48,419 nucleotides of DNA from Sulfurovum sp. (GCA_012329065.1 JAAXPZ010000020.1:1-48419), one strand, 5' to 3'; shown: positions 1 through 9,133, counted from the first letter of the stretch. Notes: generated by a model from the sequence alone, not told the origin. Numbers and translations are program-made.

Positions 1-38
1 AGCACTATACTTGGACTACTTAAGATCAGTACGAAATA

Positions 39-1238
39 TTATAATCCAAAAGACGATCTTTTTTCCAAATAACTCCAACACATAGAATAGCCAAGCATCA
101 GTACAAATAAGGCTCCCTCGTACTCATAGCCAAACATTCCATGAGTTAATCCTAAGAAAATATATCCAAAGATAAGAAGAAATCCAATGTTTGAAGGCAT
201 ATTTGCTTTGTATTTCCTTCTCCATATAAGTAATGGCACAAGAAGGATCCCAATATATGCCAAAACACCAAAAACTCCAGCATTAACCATATGTGTAATA
301 AGCTCATTATGTAAATGCGAATGCCTTCTAATTTTTGATGCAATACCTTTATCATCTATGTATTGCGATGCTACATAATTTGCATTTCTATATCCATGAC
401 CTATCACAGGAGCATCCAGAAATGCTTTCCATCCAGCCTTGTACATCTGAAGCCTTTGACCGACACTGCTCTCTTGTCTGTGTATCTCATGGTCTATATT
501 TGCAATTCTAGCAGTGGCTGTTTTTGTAAAAAAAAGATTCGATCCTAAGACAAAGATCATCAGTAGTGAGGCGACAAAAGCCCTCTGGAATCTTTGTCCA
601 TTTTGGTAGGCAAGCCAAAGAAGCACAGGTATCAATAAGATCATAGCGAGCATAGAACCTCTCGATCCCGACAAAGCCACAGCAGTGACACCCGCAACCA
701 CCGCAGCCAAACTCCATCGATATTCCCCGGTATCCTCATTCCACACATCAGAAAGAGCCACAAACAACATCACGACAGCGATATCCCCGAAGGTATTGGG
801 ATTATACATTCCGGAAAACCTACCACTGCCGTTTGAAAAAATATAGTCTCCAAGTGCAATAAGCCCTGCTACCAAAACACCCAATTTAAAATGATAAAGC
901 ATCTTCTTGGCAGGAACCTCGGCATAGACAAGAGCCACACCAACTAAGGGGGCAAAGAGGAAGTAGGATATCCGACTCAAATGTCTCCAATCATTACCTA
1001 TCTCATGTGAAAACACGACAGAAAGTGTCATCACAGCGAAGTATCCGAGTGTGAGCCAAGAAAAAAGCCTTAATGGGGGGTAAGTCAAGGGGTTAATTTT
1101 TTCTTTTGATATAATGTATCCACCAATAAATACTAGCAATACAAAAATAATAATAGACAAAGGCTTCACTGTCAAGAGTAGCACTGGAAACGCCAAAATC
1201 AACCAATAAGCCATACTCTTCACATGACTGCTAATCAT
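39..1238 (-). CDS. waaL: O-antigen ligase / polymerase family membrane protein (WaaL-like)
   Basis: This 399-residue protein is almost entirely hydrophobic segments, about ten to twelve by eye, with one large polar loop in the second half (about residues 230-315). That is the layout of the Wzy_C/WaaL family, whose members join O-antigen or another glycan to lipid A-core on the periplasmic face of the inner membrane. The loop ends in HNELITHMVNAGVFG, which fits the H-[NSQ]-x9-G-x-x-G motif described for WaaL ligases, and Arg residues in the loop precede it. The gene overlaps the upstream msbA by 8 bp and so is probably translated with it. The msbA and lipid A acyltransferase neighbours support a role in LPS maturation. 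Ligase and polymerase (Wzy) members of this family cannot be separated reliably by sequence, so the symbol is tentative. Confidence 0.8.
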   Translation of the reverse strand: MISSHVKSMAYWLILAFPVLLLTVKPLSIIIFVLLVFIGGYIISKEKINPLTYPPLRLFSWLTLGYFAVMTLSVVFSHEIGNDWRHLSRISYFLFAPLVGVALVYAEVPAKKMLYHFKLGVLVAGLIALGDYIFSNGSGRFSGMYNPNTFGDIAVVMLFVALSDVWNEDTGEYRWSLAAVVAGVTAVALSGSRGSMLAMILLIPVLLWLAYQNGQRFQRAFVASLLMIFVLGSNLFFTKTATARIANIDHEIHRQESSVGQRLQMYKAGWKAFLDAPVIGHGYRNANYVASQYIDDKGIASKIRRHSHLHNELITHMVNAGVFGVLAYIGILLVPLLIWRRKYKANMPSNIGFLLIFGYIFLGLTHGMFGYEYEGALFVLMLGYSMCWSYLEKRSSFGL

Positions 1239-2970
1239 CTATGCTCGCCATCCCAAAATTTCTCCTAAAAGCTTCACTCCTGCTCACCTCATCATATCTG
1301 CCGTATGCAACTACCCTGCCCTGCTCTAGCACTAAAACTTTATTGCATGTAGCTATAGTTGTCAGGCTGTGTGCTATTACTATGCTTGTTTTCTCGCTCA
1401 TTACCTGTTCCAAGCTCTCCTGTATCATGCTTTCTGTATTGGTATCGAGTGCAGAGGTTGCCTCATCTAGTATGAATAGTGATCCATTTTTATAGATTGC
1501 TCTAGCTAGTGCTATTCGCTGCCTCTGTCCACCCGACAAGCTGTTGCCAAACTCTCCTGCTAGCTCCTGATCGCCACCTATAGAGTCATATATAAATCCA
1601 CATTCAGCTCTGTGTACCGCCTCTTTGTATCTTTTTGTATCCATTGTTTCACCATATAAAATATTGTCCTGTAGTGAGATGTTGAATACACCTGCATTTT
1701 GGTTGACATATGATATTTGCTGTCGTATGGCGTGAAGCGAATATTCATTTTGGTCTATACCGTTAATCCTGATGACTCCCTTTGAGTACTTTCCAAAGCC
1801 AAAAAGCAAAGATATGATACTGCTTTTGCCTGCTCCACTTTTACCCACTATAGCTACCCTGTCACCATCCTCTATCTCAAATGAGATATCACTTAATATC
1901 TGAGTATCATCAATACTGTAGTTTACTTCATCAAACACTATATTGTCTATTCGATCCAACTCTTCACTCTTACCTCTACTGCTCTCCAATGGCAGATCAA
2001 GCACTTTTTCTATCCTCTCCACATATCCATTGAGTGCAAACAGAGCCATATAGTTCTGTGTCAAATTTTTGATAGGAGCATAAAGCATCATCAAGGCTAC
2101 CATAAATGCGAAGAAATCCCCAGCACTCATACTACCATCTATCACGAAATGCCCACCTGCATATATAACAATTGCGATAGATACTGCTATAAAAAATTCC
2201 ATGAACGGTGAGGCAAGGAGCTGATATTTTGCCAACTTGATCTGGTAGTTTTTATATCTCTGTAAAAAATTTGAAAAAAGTAACCTCTCATGGTCTTCCC
2301 TGTTATATACTTTTACTAAATCAAAATTATTGAATGTCTCATTTATACGATTTGACATCTGCGATACCATATCTTCTGAGCTGTCTGTGTGTCTTTTAAC
2401 TCCTTTGCCTAAAAGCCTTACTGGTATTATCATCAAAGCACCTACAGCAACTGCAAATATCGATAATCTCCAATCAGCATACACTATTACAATAATAAGT
2501 GCCAATATTGTCAAAGAACTGATGATAAGCTGGGGGATGGTTTTTGCTACTGTATTTTGGATATTTAGCACCGTCTGTATGAGGATAGCATTTATATCAC
2601 CTGTTGTGATATTTCTCACAGAAGAGAACTCTGCCTTTCCAAGATGAGAAAATACCGTATCTCTCAGTTCATTTGCCACAGATACACCTATTTTGCTTGT
2701 TAGGTACGAAGATATAAATCTAGATATACCTCTAGTCATAAAAAGTGCTATCACTATCAGAGGAAGCACTGCTAGCATCAACTCATCTTTGGCTATAAAA
2801 ATATCGTTGAGTATGTGTTTGAATATATATGCTGTCAATGCACTAGTAGCTGCTACAAGTGTCATAGCTACAAAAATAACTATAAAGAGTTTTTTATACT
2901 TGAGAAGATAAGGAGTCAAGAACCTTATCCCACGCCAAACATCCATTTTGACTCTTGATTTATTTCTCAA
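1231..2970 (-). CDS. msbA: Lipid A export ABC transporter, permease-ATPase fusion (MsbA)
   Basis: This 579-residue half-transporter has an N-terminal six-helix exporter domain (about residues 20-310) and a C-terminal ABC ATPase. Walker A is GKSGAGKS at 376-383, the signature LSGGQRQR at 478-485, Walker B LFILDEATSALD at 498-509, and the switch His is at about 534. MsbA homodimers flip lipid A-core across the inner membrane. The placement between an LPS acyltransferase and an O-antigen ligase-like gene makes MsbA the best reading over a drug exporter. The start chosen is a TTG at 2970, because AGAGGA lies 6 nt upstream, inside the end of the acyltransferase gene. An ATG at 2946 is the alternative but lacks a good ribosome binding site. 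It overlaps its neighbours on both sides, indicating one operon. Confidence 0.88.
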   Translation of the reverse strand: MRNKSRVKMDVWRGIRFLTPYLLKYKKLFIVIFVAMTLVAATSALTAYIFKHILNDIFIAKDELMLAVLPLIVIALFMTRGISRFISSYLTSKIGVSVANELRDTVFSHLGKAEFSSVRNITTGDINAILIQTVLNIQNTVAKTIPQLIISSLTILALIIVIVYADWRLSIFAVAVGALMIIPVRLLGKGVKRHTDSSEDMVSQMSNRINETFNNFDLVKVYNREDHERLLFSNFLQRYKNYQIKLAKYQLLASPFMEFFIAVSIAIVIYAGGHFVIDGSMSAGDFFAFMVALMMLYAPIKNLTQNYMALFALNGYVERIEKVLDLPLESSRGKSEELDRIDNIVFDEVNYSIDDTQILSDISFEIEDGDRVAIVGKSGAGKSSIISLLFGFGKYSKGVIRINGIDQNEYSLHAIRQQISYVNQNAGVFNISLQDNILYGETMDTKRYKEAVHRAECGFIYDSIGGDQELAGEFGNSLSGGQRQRIALARAIYKNGSLFILDEATSALDTNTESMIQESLEQVMSEKTSIVIAHSLTTIATCNKVLVLEQGRVVAYGRYDEVSRSEAFRRNFGMASIDD

Positions 2971-3859
2971 ATTTTATCCTCTTCCATCTATTATAAAGCC
3001 ATAGCCACTGCGTAGGTTCTTTGCTTATTTGTGCTTCTATAATATCCATATATTTTTGAGTCATAATAACTATCTGTTCATCTTTGGACATTGTATCCTC
3101 AAGCTCCACTTCTACAGAATCATTAATAGTTATTTCAAACTTCTCAAAACCTACTCTAGTGATAAATATAGGCACTATCAAAGGGTTATACTTTAGCTTA
3201 AGTACGGCAATAGCTTTGCTTGCTGTTGTTGCGTGACCAAAAAAGTTGATTATCACACCATTTGGCGGCTGCACAACTTGATCTATCATCAATGATGCTA
3301 TCTCGTTTCGTTTCAATGTTTTTGCTAATGACACTACGGAGCCTTGATGCCTGAGCATTTTACTTCCATATCTTTGCCTAAAAGGAGTTATAAGCATATC
3401 ATCAATCAAACTATTTGAGCTATCCTTTGTCACATTTACAACAGGAAAACCATGCTTTCCCAAGAACTGACCCAAAAGCTCCCAGTTGGCATAATGTGCG
3501 GTTATGAAAAGTATGCCCATTTTTGAAACAGAACGAGTCTGCTCAAGTCTTGCTATAGCTTCACCTTTGTTTACTATTGAAGAGTCTATATCTAGCCTAT
3601 TATTGTATAACAGAATCGTTTCAGCTAAAGCTCTTGATGCCTGTACATAAACTTCTATGCCACTTTTCTCTATATCCTTACTAGCTTTTTCAGGAAATCC
3701 TTTTTTAATATTTGAGTGCATGATAGATACTCTTTTAGGCTTATACCAATAATAAAATTTAAATATCCATCTACATAATCCATAAATGAAGTTTTTTGGC
3801 AACATTTTACCAAGTAATAAAAAAAATTTAATCACATAATACTCTGCTCTTTGCTTCAT
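2960..3859 (-). CDS. lpxL: Lipid A biosynthesis lauroyl/myristoyl acyltransferase (LpxL/HtrB family)
   Basis: The protein belongs to the LpxL/LpxM family, which adds a secondary acyl chain to the lipid A precursor at the inner membrane. The catalytic H-x4-[DE] motif is visible as HYANWE at about residues 122-127 of the chosen start, followed by the typical TKDSSNSLIDDMLITPFR-type substrate region and a MIDQ segment. A hydrophobic N-terminal anchor is followed by the basic KPKR stretch. The frame is open to an upstream ATG at 3907, but that would overlap the divergent exonuclease promoter region; the ATG at 3859 (MKQRAEYY) starts as family members do and follows a TATACT box on the same strand. 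It is first in the lpxL-msbA-waaL operon and overlaps msbA by 11 bp. Which acyl chain it transfers cannot be told. Confidence 0.85.
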   Translation of the reverse strand: MKQRAEYYVIKFFLLLGKMLPKNFIYGLCRWIFKFYYWYKPKRVSIMHSNIKKGFPEKASKDIEKSGIEVYVQASRALAETILLYNNRLDIDSSIVNKGEAIARLEQTRSVSKMGILFITAHYANWELLGQFLGKHGFPVVNVTKDSSNSLIDDMLITPFRQRYGSKMLRHQGSVVSLAKTLKRNEIASLMIDQVVQPPNGVIINFFGHATTASKAIAVLKLKYNPLIVPIFITRVGFEKFEITINDSVEVELEDTMSKDEQIVIMTQKYMDIIEAQISKEPTQWLWLYNRWKRIKFEK

Positions 3860-3918
3860 AGGCCTACTTTGTAGTATAATTGGCAATATTTTACCAAAAC
3901 TATACATTAAGGCTTATG

Positions 3919-4719
3919 ATGATCTGTATATTTGATTGTGAGACCATACCCGATATCGACTTGATTCTTCAAACATTCAAAAGTGATAAAGAGAGTGAAC
4001 TAGATATCATCAAAGACGCACAAGAGCAGCATGCAAGTAGATACAATACTACTTTTCTCCCTCTGCCGTACCATAAAATTGTAGCCCTATCAGCAGTAGT
4101 TGCTGATGAGTTTGGCAGATTTATCAAAGTTGGTGATTTTGGTGAGAAGAAGGATGATGAAGAGTCTATCATTAGGCACTTTTTCAGCTTTATAGAGGAG
4201 AAAAATCCAAAACTTGTATCATTCAATGGTAGAGGTTTTGATATGCCTATGCTTTTAATCCGTGCTATGAAATACAACATCAGCTTCCCAGCATGGTTTG
4301 ACCAAAACAATCCAATGTTAAATAAAACAAAGTGGGAAAACTACAGGCAGAGGTTTGCTGAGGGCTTTCATCTAGATCTGCTCGACTCCATGGGTAGCTT
4401 TGGGGCCGTACGCAATCTCAAGCTAGACACCTTATGTACTATGGCAGGAATACCTGGTAAATATGATGTTAGCGGTGATCAAGTGCTGGATTTGTATTAT
4501 GACGACAAACTTGAACTCATCAAAGAGTACTGCCAGTCAGATGTTCTCAATACCTATTGGCTTTATCTCAAATATGAGCTATTGCGCGGTGACCTAAATA
4601 TAGATGACTACTATTCATTCATACAAACCATGAGAGACAATCTGCCAAATCTAGGCTATCATAAGGCATTTACAGAAGCTATAGAGCAGGAGCTTGGCAG
4701 ATATGAAGATTTACAGTAA
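3919..4719 (+). CDS. Predicted 3'-5' exonuclease related to the PolB proofreading domain
   Basis: This is a single-domain DnaQ-fold exonuclease of about 266 residues of the kind annotated as PolB-like 3'-5' exonuclease (Pfam DNA_pol_B_exo2). The ExoI motif is FDCETIPD near the N-terminus with the metal-binding D-x-E, ExoII is in VSFNGRGFDMPML, and ExoIII is YCQSDVLNTYWLY with the Y-x3-D pattern. The two catalytic acids of ExoI and the Asp residues of ExoII and ExoIII are all present, so it should be active on single-stranded ends or flaps. There is no polymerase domain. ATG codons occur at 3916 and 3919; AAGG at 3909-3912 is better spaced for 3919. It is divergent from the lpxL operon and sits 50 bp upstream of hisH. 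Its biological role is not established. Confidence 0.85.
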   Translation: MICIFDCETIPDIDLILQTFKSDKESELDIIKDAQEQHASRYNTTFLPLPYHKIVALSAVVADEFGRFIKVGDFGEKKDDEESIIRHFFSFIEEKNPKLVSFNGRGFDMPMLLIRAMKYNISFPAWFDQNNPMLNKTKWENYRQRFAEGFHLDLLDSMGSFGAVRNLKLDTLCTMAGIPGKYDVSGDQVLDLYYDDKLELIKEYCQSDVLNTYWLYLKYELLRGDLNIDDYYSFIQTMRDNLPNLGYHKAFTEAIEQELGRYEDLQ

Positions 4720-4730
4720 GGCTATTATGT

Positions 4731-4736
4731 TATAAT
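4731..4736 (+). promoter_or_regulatory. Probable -10 element for hisH-hisA-prmA-ftsH
   Basis: A perfect TATAAT lies in the 50-bp gap between the exonuclease gene and hisH, 34 bp before the hisH start. No convincing -35 box is seen, as is usual for Campylobacterota sigma70 promoters. Inference from sequence only. Confidence 0.55.
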
Positions 4737-4769
4737 CGCGTTTATTTAATCAAGAAACGAGAAAGCACA

Positions 4770-5498
4770 ATGTCTAATGGAAAAATAGCGATTGTAGATT
4801 ATAATATGGGCAATCTAGGATCGGTGTTTAATGCTTTTGTAAAAGTAGGAGCCTCAGCAGAGCTTGTATCTGATCCAGATAAATTAATAAATTATGATAG
4901 GGTTACACTCCCTGGAGTCGGTGCTTTTCCAGATGCCATGGATCACCTCCACAGTAATGGCATGAGTGATGCTATTAAAGAATATTCCAAAAGCGACAGA
5001 CCCCTAATGGGTACATGCCTTGGTATGCAGCTTCTATTTGACAGCTCAGAAGAGTTTGGGTACAGCAAGGGACTCGGGCTTATTCCTGGCAAGGTAGTAG
5101 CGTTTGACGAAAGTAAGTTCGACCATAAGCTCAAAGTCCCACACATGGGATGGAATGAGATGTTTTGCAGGGGTCTGACCTCAAATGATTTGTTGCAAGG
5201 CAATGAATCGTTTGCGGGTCTGACCCCTACAAAATCAAATGATTTGTTGCAAGGCAATGAATCGTTTGCGGGTCTGACCCCCACAAAACTCTTTGACGGG
5301 CTGCCTGATGATTTCTATCTATATTTTGTCCACTCATTCCACGCAGTGTGTGATGACAGATATGCCATCGGAAAAACATATTATGGTTATGACTTCGTCT
5401 CAGCAGTACAAAACGAAAATATCTACGGTTTTCAGCCCCATCCAGAAAAAAGTCACGATATGGGGCTGAAGATCATAGAGAACTTTACAAAACTATAG
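4770..5498 (+). CDS. hisH: Imidazole glycerol phosphate synthase glutaminase subunit HisH, with in-frame repeat insertion
   Basis: HisH hydrolyses glutamine and passes ammonia to HisF to make imidazole glycerol phosphate and AICAR in histidine synthesis. The glutaminase features are intact: the PGVGAF oxyanion region at about 48-53, nucleophile Cys83 in GTCLGMQ, and the His-x-Glu of the triad in GFQPHPEKS near residues 226-230. The protein is 242 residues against about 200 for the family. The excess is residues 134-173, between the conserved HMGWNE segment and the LPDDFYLYFVHS segment. It consists of two identical 18-residue units (138-155, 156-173) plus a partial GLT start, encoded by a DNA palindromic repeat. 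Reading frame and catalytic residues survive, so the enzyme is probably functional and the insert forms a surface loop. hisF is not adjacent. hisA follows 53 bp downstream. Confidence 0.93.
   Translation: MSNGKIAIVDYNMGNLGSVFNAFVKVGASAELVSDPDKLINYDRVTLPGVGAFPDAMDHLHSNGMSDAIKEYSKSDRPLMGTCLGMQLLFDSSEEFGYSKGLGLIPGKVVAFDESKFDHKLKVPHMGWNEMFCRGLTSNDLLQGNESFAGLTPTKSNDLLQGNESFAGLTPTKLFDGLPDDFYLYFVHSFHAVCDDRYAIGKTYYGYDFVSAVQNENIYGFQPHPEKSHDMGLKIIENFTKL
5170..5288 (+). repeat. Tandem 54-bp hairpin repeat inserted in frame within hisH
   Basis: Two copies of a 54-bp unit (5181-5234 and 5235-5288) differ at a single base. Each contains a 15-bp stem with an AAG loop (5182-5196 with 5200-5214; 5236-5250 with 5254-5268). 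All three non-Watson-Crick positions in each stem are G-U pairs in the sense transcript. Each is followed by the odd-centred palindrome GGGTCTGACCCC (5216-5227, 5270-5281), and a shorter copy of that box, GGGGTCTGACC, opens the array at 5170-5180. Because 54 is a multiple of three and the unit has no stop in this frame, the hisH frame is preserved. The shape recalls Rickettsia palindromic elements inside genes and REP-type elements. No transposase is present in the window. Confidence 0.9.
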
Positions 5499-5506
5499 GG
5501 GAAAAT

Positions 5507-5551
5507 ATGCGATACCAATACTATTTACTCATTGCTGAGGGAGGAAACTAA
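5507..5551 (+). CDS. Possible 14-codon ORF coupled to hisA
   Basis: Between hisH and hisA an ATG at 5507, preceded by AGGGGA, opens a 14-codon frame (MRYQYYLLIAEGGN) whose TAA overlaps the A of the hisA ATG (TAAATG). The hisA ribosome binding site GGGAGG is inside it. It contains no histidine codon, so it is not a His attenuator peptide. It may simply couple hisA translation to hisH, or be chance. Confidence 0.25.
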   Translation: MRYQYYLLIAEGGN

Positions 5552-6265
5552 ATGACAATACTACCAGCCATAGACCTAAAAGACGGCAAAGCAGTAAGAC
5601 TAAGCAAAGGACTCATGGAGTCTGCCAAAATATACAGTGATGAGCCGTGGCAAGTGGCTAAACGATTTGAAGAATTAGGGAGTGAGTGGGTTCACTTGGT
5701 TGACCTTAACGGGGCTTTTGCAGGAAAACCTGAGAATCTGGAGCAAATTAAAAAAATTCGTGAGAATTGCAATCTAAAACTTGAGCTCGGTGGTGGTATT
5801 CGTGATGAAGAGACTATTCAGATGTATTTGGATTTAGGAATTGATAGATTGATTCTTGGCTCTATTGCAGTTAAAGAGCCTGAGTTTGTTAAACAGATGG
5901 CTAAGAAGTATCCAATCGTTGTAGGAGTTGACGCAATTGATGGCATGGTAGCTGTAGAGGGCTGGGCAGAGACCTCTGATATGAAAGCAACCGACTTGGC
6001 ACAAGAGTTTGCCTCTTGTGGTGTAGTAGCAATCATCTGTACTGATGTAAGTCGTGATGGCATGATGACAGGAGTCAATATAGCGTTTACAAAGTCGATA
6101 CAAGAGACCTCAGGACTCGAGACCATCGCATCTGGCGGACTCAAAGATATGAATGACATCCATGCTCTTGTGGAAGCAGGAATTGATGGCACAATTGTAG
6201 GCAAGGCATTCTACGAAGGAACACTCGACCTAGAAGAGGCATTTAGAGTGGCAAATGACAGATAA
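5552..6265 (+). CDS. hisA: Phosphoribosylformimino-5-aminoimidazole carboxamide ribotide isomerase (HisA)
   Basis: HisA opens the ribose ring of ProFAR to PRFAR, the step before the HisFH synthase. The 237-residue length is normal for this (beta/alpha)8 barrel. The N-terminal [13 protein letters not shown] carries the catalytic Asp at residue 8, [11 protein letters not shown] is the first phosphate-binding loop, [13 protein letters not shown] holds the second catalytic Asp, and IASGGLKD is the C-terminal phosphate loop. GAGGGAGGAAACTAA precedes the ATG, giving a strong ribosome binding site. It follows hisH and overlaps prmA by 11 bp, so the set is cotranscribed. Other his genes are not in the window. 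Confidence 0.95.
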   Translation: MTILPAIDLKDGKAVRLSKGLMESAKIYSDEPWQVAKRFEELGSEWVHLVDLNGAFAGKPENLEQIKKIRENCNLKLELGGGIRDEETIQMYLDLGIDRLILGSIAVKEPEFVKQMAKKYPIVVGVDAIDGMVAVEGWAETSDMKATDLAQEFASCGVVAIICTDVSRDGMMTGVNIAFTKSIQETSGLETIASGGLKDMNDIHALVEAGIDGTIVGKAFYEGTLDLEEAFRVANDR

Positions 6266-7082
6266 GTATCAAGAGCTTACTATTACACTAGATGATAAGT
6301 TTATTGACCTCATAAGTGATTTTGTTGCCAATATTTATGGAGATAGCATCGAGATAGGCAAAGGCAAAATTATTGTGCGTAGCGAAAATGATATAGTGTA
6401 TGTCAAAAATGCAGTCGAATCCCTATCTGATACGCTTGGCGAGAGCATAACTCTAGTCTGCAACATCAAAGAACTAGACAACCATGACTGGGTACAAAAA
6501 TACAAAGACTCCATTCAGCCTATTGAAGCAGGCAAGTTTTACATTCACCCAAGTTGGCACGACCTTGTTGATGGAAAAATCAATATCATTATTGACCCCG
6601 CATTGGCTTTTGGCTCAGGTCACCATAGCACAACATCCTCCTGTCTCGAAGCCATAGAAGAGCATGTAGACAATAAACATACTATTCTTGATGTTGGGTG
6701 TGGCAGTGGTATTTTAGGTCTGGCTGCTAGTAGGCTAGGTGCTACGGTTGACCTCTGCGATACAGATCCGCGCTCCATCGACAACACTAGAGCAAACTTT
6801 GTACGCAATGATGAAAGCTACCGCAGTCTTTGGGAAGGCTCTGTTAACAAAAGTAAAGCAGAATATGATATAGTTCTCGCCAATATTATTAGTGATGTAC
6901 TCAAGGCTATAGCTTCGCCTTTGCAAGACAGGGTAAAGGCTGGTGGCATATTGATTGTTTCGGGCATATTGGACAAAAAAGAGTCTATTGTGCTGGATGC
7001 ATACTCCACGCTAACACTTATAAAAAGAAAACAAAAAGAAGAGTGGGTAACACTCATTTATAAAAAGGAAATTAATGGCTAA
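6255..7082 (+). CDS. prmA: Ribosomal protein L11 methyltransferase (PrmA)
   Basis: PrmA trimethylates ribosomal protein L11 with S-adenosylmethionine. The 275-residue protein has a divergent N-terminal substrate domain (about 1-95) and a Rossmann methyltransferase domain with [14 protein letters not shown], the SAM motif [13 protein letters not shown] and the LANIISDVL motif IV. The family signature FG[ST]G.H.TT is clear. The start overlaps the end of hisA by 11 bp and the stop overlaps ftsH by 8 bp. The order hisA-prmA-ftsH is common in Campylobacterota, so the call is secure. Confidence 0.93.
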   Translation: MTDKYQELTITLDDKFIDLISDFVANIYGDSIEIGKGKIIVRSENDIVYVKNAVESLSDTLGESITLVCNIKELDNHDWVQKYKDSIQPIEAGKFYIHPSWHDLVDGKINIIIDPALAFGSGHHSTTSSCLEAIEEHVDNKHTILDVGCGSGILGLAASRLGATVDLCDTDPRSIDNTRANFVRNDESYRSLWEGSVNKSKAEYDIVLANIISDVLKAIASPLQDRVKAGGILIVSGILDKKESIVLDAYSTLTLIKRKQKEEWVTLIYKKEING

Positions 7083-9096
7083 TCAACCAAACAACCAAGA
7101 AGACCAAGATAAGAAAAACAGTAACTTCTTCAACGATAACCCCTTACTAGCATTTGCACTTTTTTCTATTGTTATTATCCTAGTATTCAAATCTTTTGTG
7201 GGTGACAGTGATGGTCTAAACACCATGTTCAACAAACAAAACTCACAAATACAACGGGTCACATATTCAGAGATTAAAAAGTTGATCTCTGATGGAGATA
7301 TCACTAGTGTAAAACTCACGCCAAGAACAATCGAAGCGATCAGTGGCGAAGGTGCTGGCAAAACTAAATATATCGCAGAAAATATCCCTGCAGTAGACAG
7401 AGAGCTTATACCACTATTAGAAAAAAAAGAAATCAAGTATGAGGGTGTGCTTGGTGGTGGCTTTGTGTCTGAGCTACTCGGTACACTTTTGCCATTTTTG
7501 ATTCTTATTGCTATATGGCTATTTATTGTTAAACGCATGTCCAAAGGCATGGGTGGAGGCATACTTGGAGTTGGCAAAGCAGACAACATGATAAATTCGG
7601 AGAAGCCAGATACCAAATTTGACGATGTGGCAGGTGTAGATGAAGCCAAAGATGAAGTTATGGAGATAGTAGACTTCTTAAAGTATCCAGAGAGGTACAT
7701 AGAGCTTGGAGCAAAGATACCCAAGGGAGTTCTTTTGGTAGGACCTCCAGGTACAGGAAAAACACTATTGGCAAAGGCTGTAGCAGGTGAGGCATCTGTG
7801 CCATTCTTCTCCGTAAGTGGCTCTAGCTTTATGGAGATGTTTGTTGGTGTTGGTGCCAGCAGAGTTAGAGATTTGTTTACACAAGCCAAAAAAGAAGCTC
7901 CTTCTATTATTTTCATTGATGAAATAGATGCTATTGGCAAAAGTCGTTCAGCTGCTGGACAGATGGGGGGACATGATGAGAAAGAGCAGACACTCAACCA
8001 GCTCCTAGCAGAGATGGATGGTTTTGGTACCAATACTCCAGTTATAGTTTTGGCAGCCACCAATAGACCAGAGGTACTAGATGCTGCACTTTTGAGAGCT
8101 GGAAGATTTGACAGACAAGTACTAGTAGACAAGCCAGATCAAGAGGGAAGATTGGCGATTTTGAATGTTCATATTGTAGGTGTAAAGGTCGCAAAAGATG
8201 TAAACCTAACACTCATAGCCAAAGCAACAGCTGGTTTGGCTGGAGCAGATCTGGCAAATATCATCAACGAAGCCGCCCTGCTTGCAGGAAGAGCCAGTAA
8301 AAAAGAGATAAACCAAAGTGACTTTATGGAGGCGATTGAGAGAGCCTTTGTCGGACTTGAGAAGAAAAATAGAAAAATTAACGAGCTTGAGAAGAAAATC
8401 GTAGCGTATCACGAAAGTGGGCATGCTCTAATGGCAGAGATTACCAGAGGAGCTACGAGAGTATCCAAAGTTTCCATCATCCCTAGAGGACTGGGGGCAC
8501 TAGGCTACACATTACACCTACCTGATGAAGAAAATAGATTCCTCAAGCAAAAACATGAACTTCTTGCAGAGATTGATGTTCTTCTGGGTGGTAGAGCAGC
8601 CGAAGAGGTGTTTTTGGGTGAGATTAGTACTGGAGCAGGAAATGATCTACAAAGAGCAACTGCTATCATCAGAGATATGATCGCGGTCTATGGCATGAGT
8701 GATGTAGCAGGTCTCATGGTACTTGAAACTCAACATGGTGGCATGTTCCTTGGTGGTGGACAACGGGTCAAAGATTATAGTGAAGTAATGGCAGAAAAAA
8801 TAGATAACACCATAAAAGCAATGCTTGACGAACACTATACACATGTTAAGAAATCACTTACAGAATACACAGGAGCGATAGAAGGTATGGCTGCGGTTCT
8901 TCTAGAGATAGAAGTAATCGAAGGAAGCAAAGTAAGGGAAATCATCAAAGAGTATGAAGAGTCCAAAGGCATGAAATCCAGACTAGCACATGGTCACAAG
9001 GTAGCCAAAGAGGAGCGAGACAAAGCAGATTTTCAGCAAGAAAGTAAACACAGTAGTAACAAACAAGATAAAAAATCACAAGAAGAAGAGAAGTAA
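7075..9096 (+). CDS. ftsH: ATP-dependent zinc metalloprotease FtsH
   Basis: FtsH is a membrane-anchored hexameric AAA+ protease that degrades unfolded membrane proteins and short-lived regulators. Two membrane helices (about 24-41 and 133-152) flank a periplasmic domain. The AAA module has Walker A GPPGTGKT at 223-230, the pore loop around [10 protein letters not shown], Walker B IIFIDEID at 278-285, and the second region of homology ending in RAGRFDRQV. The zinc site is HESGH at 446-450 with a third ligand Asp in [10 protein letters not shown]. The last roughly 40 residues are a charged Lys/Glu/Gln tail of low complexity. It overlaps prmA by 8 bp. Its stop is followed within 10 bp by the -10 box of the leuA unit, and no terminator is visible. 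Confidence 0.97.
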   Translation: MANQPNNQEDQDKKNSNFFNDNPLLAFALFSIVIILVFKSFVGDSDGLNTMFNKQNSQIQRVTYSEIKKLISDGDITSVKLTPRTIEAISGEGAGKTKYIAENIPAVDRELIPLLEKKEIKYEGVLGGGFVSELLGTLLPFLILIAIWLFIVKRMSKGMGGGILGVGKADNMINSEKPDTKFDDVAGVDEAKDEVMEIVDFLKYPERYIELGAKIPKGVLLVGPPGTGKTLLAKAVAGEASVPFFSVSGSSFMEMFVGVGASRVRDLFTQAKKEAPSIIFIDEIDAIGKSRSAAGQMGGHDEKEQTLNQLLAEMDGFGTNTPVIVLAATNRPEVLDAALLRAGRFDRQVLVDKPDQEGRLAILNVHIVGVKVAKDVNLTLIAKATAGLAGADLANIINEAALLAGRASKKEINQSDFMEAIERAFVGLEKKNRKINELEKKIVAYHESGHALMAEITRGATRVSKVSIIPRGLGALGYTLHLPDEENRFLKQKHELLAEIDVLLGGRAAEEVFLGEISTGAGNDLQRATAIIRDMIAVYGMSDVAGLMVLETQHGGMFLGGGQRVKDYSEVMAEKIDNTIKAMLDEHYTHVKKSLTEYTGAIEGMAAVLLEIEVIEGSKVREIIKEYEESKGMKSRLAHGHKVAKEERDKADFQQESKHSSNKQDKKSQEEEK

Positions 9097-9104
9097 TTTT
9101 CAAG

Positions 9105-9110
9105 TATAAT
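9105..9110 (+). promoter_or_regulatory. -10 element of the leuA leader transcript
   Basis: TATAAT starts 9 bp after the ftsH stop codon and ends 23 bp before the leader-peptide ATG. Transcription would begin near 9117, placing the ribosome binding site AAAGGAG at the very 5' end of the mRNA and leaving about 175 nt of leader before leuA. No good -35 is seen. Confidence 0.6.
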
Positions 9111-9133
9111 ACCTCAAATACAAAGGAGAACAG

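Noticed and set aside
4943-5284. 113-codon frame antisense to hisH containing the repeat as VRPANDSLPCNKSF
   Set aside because: The repeat is open on both strands because of its palindromic nature; hisH is the real gene and the antisense frame has no start signal.
5170-5288. Assembly or sequencing artefact in hisH
   Set aside because: The unit length keeps the frame, the two copies differ by a base, and the hairpin-plus-box design is organised; an artefact would be unlikely to give all three, though read mapping should confirm the copy number.
7083-8132. 349-codon open frame antisense to ftsH
   Set aside because: It lies wholly within ftsH, has Ser/Ile/Pro-rich composition typical of a reverse-complement frame, no ribosome binding site and no recognisable domain.
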